Assembly (NCBI GenBank): GCA_021812735.1
Contig: JAKAMV010000233.1
Span: 1 to 11,277 of the forward strand
Origin: Chloroflexota bacterium
GTDB taxonomy: Bacteria; Chloroflexota; Limnocylindria; Limnocylindrales; CSP1-4
Length of the DNA stretch: 11,277 bases
Direction: 5' to 3'
Part shown: in pieces, positions 1 through 5,536 of the stretch
Layout of the letters: every line of letters begins with the position of its first letter
Numbering within the stretch: position 1 is the stretch's first letter
Notes under the pieces: model-generated
Seen by the model: only the letters and a program-made list of their open reading frames with translations
Database searches by the model: none
What the model was told of the DNA's origin: nothing
Made by a program: the position numbers and the translations under genes

Positions 1-66
1 AGCGACGTGTTCTCCGTGACGGCGCTGCGCGACTGGCTTGATCTCCAGCGGGCAGTCGCCCCGTGA
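1..66 (+). CDS. C-terminal end of an unidentified plus-strand protein (partial)
   Basis: Frame 1 is open from the window edge to a TGA at 64-66 and gives 21 residues ending RAVAP. Nearly every codon ends in G or C, as in the real genes of this window, which favours coding. The visible tail is a short helix-like stretch (ALRDWLDLQRA) with no family signature, so no function can be assigned. It converges with the minus-strand gene that ends at 211. The start and most of the protein lie outside the window, and chance read-through of a short open stretch cannot be excluded. Confidence 0.45.
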   Translation, partial: SDVFSVTALRDWLDLQRAVAP

Positions 67-140
67 GCGGGTCGCGGTCACCGTCGCTCCGGCCATCACC
101 TCCCTGGGGGTCCCAAACGCCGCGCCGACGCCGTCGCCCA

Positions 141-162
141 GCGCCTCGCCCACGGCGAGCGC
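141..162. terminator. Possible bidirectional hairpin between convergent genes
   Basis: The 144-base gap between the partial gene (ending 66) and the convergent gene (ending 211) contains CTCGCC-CAC-GGCGAG at 145-159. With one bulged C the stem extends by three more pairs to 141-162. No T-tract follows on either strand, so it is a weak terminator candidate supported only by its position between two converging stop codons. The same gap holds an 11-base tandem repeat at 172-193 and a small GGCGCC-TCA-GGCGCC dyad at 205-219 overlapping the stop codon of the minus-strand gene. I see nothing else there. Confidence 0.25.
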
Positions 163-210
163 GAACCGGACCCGGACCCAGGCCGGACCCAGGCCATCTT
201 GGGAGGCGCC

Positions 211-525
211 TCAGGCGCCGTCGCCCGCGTACCGGTCTGCGCCGTCCAGCGGGTGCCCGTCGGGTTTGCGGCCGAACTTGGCCGCCTGCTCGGCGATGAC
301 CGCCTCGAGGACCTCCTGGCCCGTGCCCTCCCGGGCCACGGGCTCGCTCCACGCGAACTCCTCAAGGTAGTCGTCGGTTTGGGCAAGGCCCTCGCGCATG
401 GTGATCCGGCTGATCTCCTGCATGAACCAGCGCGGCATCGCCTGCTTCAACGCGGTGCCGTCGTCGGCCGTCACCTCGACCTGGGTGGGGACGGATCGCC
501 AGGCGAGGACGCGATAGGTGGGCAT
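211..525 (-). CDS. Small 'virulence factor' family-like protein (104 aa)
   Basis: This is a compact soluble protein with no signal peptide or membrane segment. It opens with a beta-strand-like stretch (PTYRVLAWRSVPTQVEV), followed by WFMQEISRITMREGL and DDYLEEFAWSEP. That layout (a short strand region, a 'Q/W-F-x-E-I' helix, then 'Y-L-x-x-F-x-W') is what I remember of the small family labelled Virulence_fact (PF13769). The family's biochemical role is not established. From memory, relatives often sit near methyltetrahydrofolate or corrinoid genes, but none is seen here. The ATG at 525 is preceded by GGAGG (537-541) at 11 bases. It is divergent from the hemerythrin gene at 673, with 147 bases between them. 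The family call rests on pattern memory only. Confidence 0.6.
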   Translation of the reverse strand: MPTYRVLAWRSVPTQVEVTADDGTALKQAMPRWFMQEISRITMREGLAQTDDYLEEFAWSEPVAREGTGQEVLEAVIAEQAAKFGRKPDGHPLDGADRYAGDGA

Positions 526-672
526 GGGTCAGGTGGCCTCCGGGGATCGGTGGGGTGCCGGTCGGCGGACCGGTGACGGACATGATCGCGCACCCCGGCG
601 AAGCGCCGCCGGGCAATCTGCGGCACGATGGTCGTCGCGCGGTTGCGCGGTCGCAGCAGGAGTGTTCCGGTC
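526..672. promoter_or_regulatory. Divergent intergenic region with nested inverted repeats
   Basis: This 147-base gap separates two divergent start codons, so it should hold promoters for both. It contains a perfect hairpin CCGGTC-GGCG-GACCGG (558-573), nested inside outer arms GGGGTG (552-557) and CACCCC (591-596), then CGGCG-AAG-CGCCG (596-608). I found no convincing -35/-10 pair. The dyads could be operators or simply G+C-driven self-complementarity. Confidence 0.3.
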
Positions 673-1194
673 ATGGGCGAGTCGACGCTGGCGGGCGGCG
701 AGCGGGTGTCGCTGCGCACGACGAGCGACGAGCACCACGCCCGTCTCGTCCCGCACGTGGATCGACTCCTCGAGCTGGCCGAGATGGTCGGCCGAGTGGA
801 CTGCGAGTCGCTCCACCCGGTGTTCGACTCCGAGTATGAGTTCGTCGTCCGGCACCTGGTCCCGCACATGGCCGCGATCGAGCGAACGCTGTACGGGCGC
901 ATCGAGGCCGAGCTCTCCGGGCACCACTCGCTGGCGCCGATGCGCGAGGAGCACCGGACCATCAACCGCCTCGTGGCGGAGCTTGCCAGCTACCGCGCCC
1001 ACGCGGCGACCTGCACGTGGAGCGCGGTGGAGGGGATGGCGCTGCGGCGCGTCCTGTATCGGCTCCACGCCCTGCTCAAGGTGCACCTCGCGGAAGAGGA
1101 GCTCTACCTCGACGTCCTCGAGCGCCGCCTGACCGAGGCGGAGAAGGAGGCGCTGGCACGCAGCCTCGACCAGGCGATGCGGGAGTCCCTCTAG
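673..1194 (+). CDS. Hemerythrin-like HHE-domain protein (173 aa)
   Basis: This is an all-helical cytosolic protein of the hemerythrin HHE cation-binding family, which binds a non-heme di-iron site and reacts with O2, NO or related species. Candidate iron ligands are H21/H22, H65 with E70 (HxxxxE), H94 in MREEH, and H138 with E142 in LLKVHLAEEE. The ATG at 673 is chosen over an in-frame upstream ATG at 628 because AGGAG (658-662) lies ten bases before it. Shared blocks HSLxPMRxEHxxIxRLV and ALRRVxxxLxALLKVHLAEEExYL show it is a paralogue of the minus-strand hemerythrin at 1808-2296. Its stop codon overlaps that of the convergent PadR gene inside one CTAG. Whether it stores, senses or scavenges a ligand cannot be read from the sequence. 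Confidence 0.88.
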   Translation: MGESTLAGGERVSLRTTSDEHHARLVPHVDRLLELAEMVGRVDCESLHPVFDSEYEFVVRHLVPHMAAIERTLYGRIEAELSGHHSLAPMREEHRTINRLVAELASYRAHAATCTWSAVEGMALRRVLYRLHALLKVHLAEEELYLDVLERRLTEAEKEALARSLDQAMRESL

Positions 1195-1763
1195 GGGAGC
1201 AGCGACGGGCCGGGGTGCCGCGTGAGCCACGCCAGGTAGGCCGCGTCGAACTCGCCGATCAGGCGTTGGCGCTCCTTCATGACCGCCGCCCACTCGTCGA
1301 GCGCCCGCGACCCGACCTCGGTGATCGTGTACTCGCGGCGGGCCGGCCCGCTCCCCGTCGTCCAGGTGGACTCGACCTGCCCGGCCTGCTCAAGGTCCCG
1401 CAGAGACCGGTAGACCTGGCCCACGTCAAGCGATCCGTCGGTGATGCGGATCTCGGTGAGCAGACCGACGATGGCGTAGCCGTGCGCGCAGCCGCTCGCG
1501 AGCGCCATGAGCACGAACGGCTCCAGCCAGCGGTGATGGGTGGCGACCTGCGACCAGCCGTGGTGGATCGGGGCGCCCGACTCGTCGCGGGACGTCGCGA
1601 TGGCGAGGCCAGCCGGGCCCGGGTCAGCGGCCGCTGCCGACGGCAGCACCACGGGCGGCGGCGCTGGATTCTGCGCAATCGGCGGCGGGACCGCGTGAAG
1701 GGCCCGTGCGGGCCGCTCCTCTGCCACGACCGGTTTCTGGGCGGCGGGTCGTCGCGGGGCCAT
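1191..1763 (-). CDS. PadR-family transcriptional regulator with long N-terminal extension (190 aa)
   Basis: Residues ~78-150 form a PadR winged helix: LEPFVLMALASGCAHGYAI, then VGQVYRSLRDLEQAGQVES for the recognition-helix region, then ARREYTITEVGSRALDEW for the wing. A C-terminal helix (MKERQRLIGEFDAAYLAWL) probably makes the dimer contact. PadR proteins are usually repressors that bind inverted repeats near their own operon. The first ~70 residues are Pro/Ala-rich, look disordered and have weaker third-position GC than the rest. The true start may therefore lie further in, although no better ATG or ribosome site is visible. A single cysteine (C92) sits just before the conserved HGY, where I do not expect one. 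It is the last gene of the minus-strand train, 44 bases after the hemerythrin gene, and it may regulate the train. Confidence 0.85.
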   Translation of the reverse strand: MAPRRPAAQKPVVAEERPARALHAVPPPIAQNPAPPPVVLPSAAAADPGPAGLAIATSRDESGAPIHHGWSQVATHHRWLEPFVLMALASGCAHGYAIVGLLTEIRITDGSLDVGQVYRSLRDLEQAGQVESTWTTGSGPARREYTITEVGSRALDEWAAVMKERQRLIGEFDAAYLAWLTRHPGPSLLP

Positions 1764-1807
1764 TCCTGCTGCCTTCGGCGCGTCTCTGCGGGGGTCCGGG
1801 TGCCGGC

Positions 1808-2296
1808 TCAGCCGGCCACCGGGTGGTCGAGCGCCGACGCGACAACCTCCGAGAGGCCATCGTGGCCGTTCCGCTCGATCAGGTACAAGTAGGCCTCCTC
1901 CTCGGCCAGGTGAACCTTGAGGAGAGCGTAGAGCGCGAAGATCACCCTTCGCAGGGCCACGCCACGGCCGATCGTGGCGCCGCCCGCGCGCAACTGGCCG
2001 GAGAGTCTGGTGTACTCCCCGACCAGCCGCCGGATCTGGTCGTGCTCGTTGCGCATCGGGCGCAGCGAGTGCCGGTTCTGGAGCACGCGCTCCAGTTCCG
2101 GGTACACGGCGCGCTCGGCGGCCTCGATGTGCGGCAGCAGGGTCCCGGTCAGGAACTCGTCGGCGGCCTCGAGGCCGGCCAGCGGGTCCCCTGCCCGAGG
2201 GTCCAGCAGCATGTCCGCCTGCTCGGGCAGGCGGTCCACCAGGGCGAGGATCCGCTCATGGTGCGCATGCGCCACCTGGGGCAGGGTCAGGGTCAC
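1808..2296 (-). CDS. Hemerythrin-like HHE-domain protein coupled to qmoC (162 aa)
   Basis: This is a helical di-iron hemerythrin-family protein without signal or membrane segments. Candidate ligands are H12/H13 with E14, H56 and E60 (LLPHIEAAE), H85 (MRNEH), and H129 with E133 (LLKVHLAEEE). The start is GTG at 2294-2296, whose bases overlap the TGA stop of the preceding membrane gene (GTGA). A GGGAA-type ribosome site lies just upstream inside that gene. The overlap implies translational coupling, so the protein is probably made together with the redox complex. It may buffer O2 or NO near oxygen-sensitive iron-sulfur clusters, or may signal them; this is inference. A longer open frame reaching 2863 is only the antisense-phase shadow of the membrane gene. 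Confidence 0.87.
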   Translation of the reverse strand: MTLTLPQVAHAHHERILALVDRLPEQADMLLDPRAGDPLAGLEAADEFLTGTLLPHIEAAERAVYPELERVLQNRHSLRPMRNEHDQIRRLVGEYTRLSGQLRAGGATIGRGVALRRVIFALYALLKVHLAEEEAYLYLIERNGHDGLSEVVASALDHPVAG

Positions 2297-3501
2297 TTGG
2301 TCGTTCCCTTCGCCTGCTGCGCGAGGGAGACGTAGAACAGCGCGATCGGTCGGTAGATGACGTGGGCGAGCTTCATGAACGGCGCCAGGAGGATGAGCTC
2401 CATCGCGACGGACACGTGCACCACGAACAGCCAGTAGCCCCACACGGGGGCGCCGGGCAGGTACAGCGCCAGCTCGATCGTGAACCCAGTGACCGCGGTG
2501 ACCCACAGCAGGGCCAAGAGCATCCAGTCGGCCGGCATCGAGCTGGTCACCGACCGGTTGGCCTTGCGGTAGCGGTCCACGATCAGGACGGTCGTCCCGT
2601 ACACCAGCGACGCGCCGGCGACGGTGCCGAGGAGGCGGATGGGGTACCAGACGGGCACCGGGGCGCCGGTGGCCTTGACGTTGATCAGCGCGAGCCCGTA
2701 GTCGAGGATCGTGGCGGCGAACAGCCCCATGAAGCCCCAGACCACCATCATGTGGACGACACCGCGACGGCGATACCACGGCAGCGCCTTCGAGGCGACG
2801 TCGGTCTCGCAGTCCTCGCGGAAGCGCACCTGGCCGAACGACTCGAGGCCGATGGCGTACCACAGGGCGCGCGCCGAGCGGGCGAGCCCCGCTCCCGACC
2901 CGAGCGCGTCCTTGACCGACACGCCCTCCTTGGCGCCCACGTCGCGGACCATGGCCACCACGCCGACGATGCCGGCGAGGAACACCAGGGCCATCACCAC
3001 GACACCGGTGGTGTGGACCAGTTCCTCGGGGATGAAATTCCAGAGGAGGAGCTGGTCGGCGGCCATCGAACCGTGGGACGACAGGAAGAACAGGGCGAAG
3101 AACAGGGCGATGACGACGGCCACGGCCGTCGCCACGACCGGGTTCGTGTACATGGCCCTGGCGATCCGGGTCTTGTCGTAGGACGCGATGGCGTACCGGC
3201 GGGTCGCCGCCATGAACTCGGACGGGTCAGCCTCGGTCGGGCAGGATTCCGAGCACTCGCCGCACTGGTAGCAGGTCCACAGCTCCTTGGAGGACAGCAG
3301 CGCGTCCTTCATGCCGAGCTGGGCGTAGCGGATGATGCGGCGGGGGAACGTGCCGTCTGTCTGGCTCATCGGGCAGATGGCCGAGCATGTGCCGCACGAG
3401 AAGCAGGCGCTGATGTCGGTGGCGCCGAACTTCTGGATCTCCGGGTAGAGGCCTAGGTCAACCGCGACCGGGGCCGTGGCGGGAAGCGTGGTTGCGGTCA
3501 T
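2293..3501 (-). CDS. qmoC: QmoC-like membrane subunit: HdrC ferredoxin domain fused to cytochrome b (402 aa)
   Basis: Residues ~30-90 carry two [4Fe-4S] motifs, CFSCGTCSAICP (C33, C36, C39, C43) and CYQCGECSESCP (C77, C80, C83, C87), as in HdrC. The rest is a membrane domain with about six hydrophobic segments (~119-141, 161-185, 250-272, 290-308, 326-348, 357-378) and histidines H163, H250, H362 and H380 that could bind b-type heme, like the NarI/HdrE family. This HdrC-HdrE fusion is the architecture of QmoC, which links soluble HdrA-type flavoproteins to the (mena)quinone pool. The size is close to what I remember for QmoC. The ATG at 3501 shares one base with the stop of the winged-helix gene (TGATG). 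The direction of electron flow, and which His residues ligate heme, are not determinable here. Confidence 0.87.
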   Translation of the reverse strand: MTATTLPATAPVAVDLGLYPEIQKFGATDISACFSCGTCSAICPMSQTDGTFPRRIIRYAQLGMKDALLSSKELWTCYQCGECSESCPTEADPSEFMAATRRYAIASYDKTRIARAMYTNPVVATAVAVVIALFFALFFLSSHGSMAADQLLLWNFIPEELVHTTGVVVMALVFLAGIVGVVAMVRDVGAKEGVSVKDALGSGAGLARSARALWYAIGLESFGQVRFREDCETDVASKALPWYRRRGVVHMMVVWGFMGLFAATILDYGLALINVKATGAPVPVWYPIRLLGTVAGASLVYGTTVLIVDRYRKANRSVTSSMPADWMLLALLWVTAVTGFTIELALYLPGAPVWGYWLFVVHVSVAMELILLAPFMKLAHVIYRPIALFYVSLAQQAKGTTK

Positions 3502-3746
3502 CAGGACACCCGCCCGGTGGGCTCGTAGCGGAAGTAGCCGCCGTCCTCGCTCTCCTTGAGCTCGGCCAGCCAGCCGTAACGGCGCATGCCGAACACCCAG
3601 AAGACGACTTCGTGGACGGGCGCGTTGATCGCCGCGGCGATCTCGGGGACGGTCATGGGGCCGCTGGAGAGGGCGGCGAGGATGCGCGGCCTCCAGACCG
3701 CCTCCTCGCGGATGACCTCGCGGACATCCCGGTTGGCTCCAGGCAT
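3501..3746 (-). CDS. Small winged-helix protein embedded in the Qmo/Hdr operon (81 aa)
   Basis: A small soluble protein with a winged-helix pattern: VWRPRILAALSSGPMTVPEIAAAIN is a helix-turn-helix-like unit. APVHEVVFWVFGMRRYGWLAEL would then be the recognition-helix region, and KESEDGGYFRYEPTG a two-stranded wing. It has no cysteines and no membrane segment. Both ends overlap neighbours by a single base (TGATG at 3744-3748 and at 3499-3503), and GAGGTG within the end of hdrA serves as its ribosome site. Such tight embedding between hdrA and qmoC suggests co-production with the complex. It may be a regulator, an assembly factor or an accessory subunit that reuses the fold. I do not recognise a named family. 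Confidence 0.8.
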   Translation of the reverse strand: MPGANRDVREVIREEAVWRPRILAALSSGPMTVPEIAAAINAPVHEVVFWVFGMRRYGWLAELKESEDGGYFRYEPTGRVS

Positions 3747-5536
3747 CAGACGCGCACCTCAATCATGTCGGCGATCATCTCGCTGATCTCGTCGTCGGTG
3801 TAGCCCAGGAGATCGATGGCGTTCTCCGGGCAGTACGAGACGCACCCGCCGCAACCTTTGCAGCTCGCGGCGTCGATGACCGCGAAGCGACGCTCGCCCT
3901 CCTCGGTCATCTTGATGGCCTCGTACGGGCAGGTGGTCAGGCAGTCACCGCACGCGGTGCAGGCATCCGCGTCGACGACGGCCACCAGGGGCTCCATCTC
4001 CGTGTAGCCCTTCTTGAGGATCGCCGCGCTCTGGGTGACGGCGGCCAGCGCCTGGGTCACCGCCTCCGCGGAGGTCTTCGGTCCCTGGCAGGCGCCGGCG
4101 ATCAGCACGCCGTCCACGGTGGTCTCGACCGGCCGCAGCTTCGGGTGGATCTCGTTGAAGAACCCGTCGCCGCCCTTGGGCACCTTGAGCACGTCAACGA
4201 GGTCCTGGTTCGCGCGCGGGATCATGCCCGTCACGAGGACCACCAGGTCCACGGGGAGCGCCAGCTCGGTCCGCTCGGTGAGCAGGTCGCGCACCGTGAC
4301 GGTCAGCTTGCCGTTGGCGCCCATCGCGACCGTCGGCGGCTCGTCGTTGTCGAACTTGAGGAACACGGAACCGGCGTCGCGCGCCTCGGTGTAGAGCGGC
4401 TCGAACTTGCCGTACGTCCGCATGTCGCGGTACAGGTGGAACTGGCGGACCGAGGGGTCGAGGCCGGACACCTGCACGGCCGTCTGCACGGTCGACGCGC
4501 AGCAGAACCGCGAGCAGTACGCGTTGGAGCAGCCCCCCGTGTTGCGGCTGCCAACGCAGTAGATGTAGGCAACGCTGCGGACCGGGCGGCCCTTCCAGGC
4601 CAGGGGCCCCTTGGCCGCGTCCACCATCTCCTTGAACTGCGTGAGCGTCAGCACGCCCTCGGAGCCGAAGCCGAACTCGCCGTCCCCGGGGGTGTAGTTG
4701 TCGAAGCCCGTGGCCACCACGACCGAGCCGACGAGGATCTCGATCGTCCCCGCACCCTCGCCGCCGACGCGGATGCTCATGCGGTAGTTGCCGAACGAGC
4801 CGGCCTTGCCGACGACCTCGGCCCCGGTCAGGACCGTGATCGACGGGCGCTTCTTCACCTCCGAGACGAGGGAGTCGATGAGCACCCGCCCGTCCTTGCC
4901 GTGCGGGTACATCTTGCCGAGGGTCTTGACCCAGCCGCCGACCGCGACCTCGCGCTCCACGACCGTGACCTTGAGCCCGACGTCGGCCAGACCGATGGCC
5001 GCCCGCAAGCCGGCGATGCCGCCGCCGATGACGAGCGTGTGCGGCGTGGTGTCCACGACCATCGGCTCGAGCGGGACGGTGTTCCGCGTGCGGCCGATGC
5101 CGGCCGCGACCAGCGCGGTCGCCTTGTGGGTCGCGCCCTCGCGGTCGTCGGTGTGCACCCACGAGCACTGCTCGCGGATGTTCACCTGGGTGTACTCGTA
5201 CGGGTTGAGGCCGGCGCGCGAGGCGACGCCGCGGAACGTGTACGTGTGGAGCTTGGGCGAGCACGAGGCGACCACGAGGCCGTCGAGGCCGTTCGCCTTG
5301 ATATCGGCCTCCATGTCCTGCTGGGAGGCCTCCGAGCAGGCGAACATCGTGGTCTTGGCGACGACGACGTCGCCGTTGTCCTGGATCCCCTGGACGACCC
5401 GCTCGACGTCAACGTAGTCGCTGATGTTGCCGCCGCAGTGGCAGACGTACACACCGATCCGGCGCTGCGCGCCCGCCTCCCCCTCTTCTCGGGGGAAGAC
5501 CTGCTGGGCGTCGACGGGAACCACCTGCTCGCTCAT
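3746..5536 (-). CDS. hdrA: HdrA-type FAD iron-sulfur protein, QmoB-like without its MvhD domain (596 aa)
   Basis: HdrA flavoproteins carry FAD and several [4Fe-4S] clusters and are the branching point in flavin-based electron bifurcation. The HdrA N-terminal domain opens with GVYVCHCGGN (C32, C34), with C67, C92 and the conserved REQCSWVH (C124). The FAD dinucleotide motif is GGGIAG (171-176). The FAD-proximal cluster motif is YCVGSR...C...CSRFCC (C327, C336, C341, C345, C346). Two ferredoxin motifs close the protein: C526/529/532/536 and C559/562/565/569. It lacks the FPTxDC motif seen in its partner. Together with the separate 145-aa MvhD-like protein it matches the domain content and approximate length of QmoB. 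The ATG at 5536 overlaps the preceding stop as ATGA. An in-frame extension upstream lies inside the previous gene and is not coding. Confidence 0.9.
   Translation of the reverse strand: MSEQVVPVDAQQVFPREEGEAGAQRRIGVYVCHCGGNISDYVDVERVVQGIQDNGDVVVAKTTMFACSEASQQDMEADIKANGLDGLVVASCSPKLHTYTFRGVASRAGLNPYEYTQVNIREQCSWVHTDDREGATHKATALVAAGIGRTRNTVPLEPMVVDTTPHTLVIGGGIAGLRAAIGLADVGLKVTVVEREVAVGGWVKTLGKMYPHGKDGRVLIDSLVSEVKKRPSITVLTGAEVVGKAGSFGNYRMSIRVGGEGAGTIEILVGSVVVATGFDNYTPGDGEFGFGSEGVLTLTQFKEMVDAAKGPLAWKGRPVRSVAYIYCVGSRNTGGCSNAYCSRFCCASTVQTAVQVSGLDPSVRQFHLYRDMRTYGKFEPLYTEARDAGSVFLKFDNDEPPTVAMGANGKLTVTVRDLLTERTELALPVDLVVLVTGMIPRANQDLVDVLKVPKGGDGFFNEIHPKLRPVETTVDGVLIAGACQGPKTSAEAVTQALAAVTQSAAILKKGYTEMEPLVAVVDADACTACGDCLTTCPYEAIKMTEEGERRFAVIDAASCKGCGGCVSYCPENAIDLLGYTDDEISEMIADMIEVRV

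Noticed and set aside
172..193. Tandem 11-base repeat (CCGGACCCAGG twice)
   Set aside because: Only two short copies in G+C-rich noncoding DNA; it does not suggest a CRISPR array or a functional repeat family.
558..608. Nested hairpins in the 526-672 gap as a riboswitch
   Set aside because: The stems are short and G+C-driven, with no recognisable riboswitch core; retained only as a possible regulatory region.
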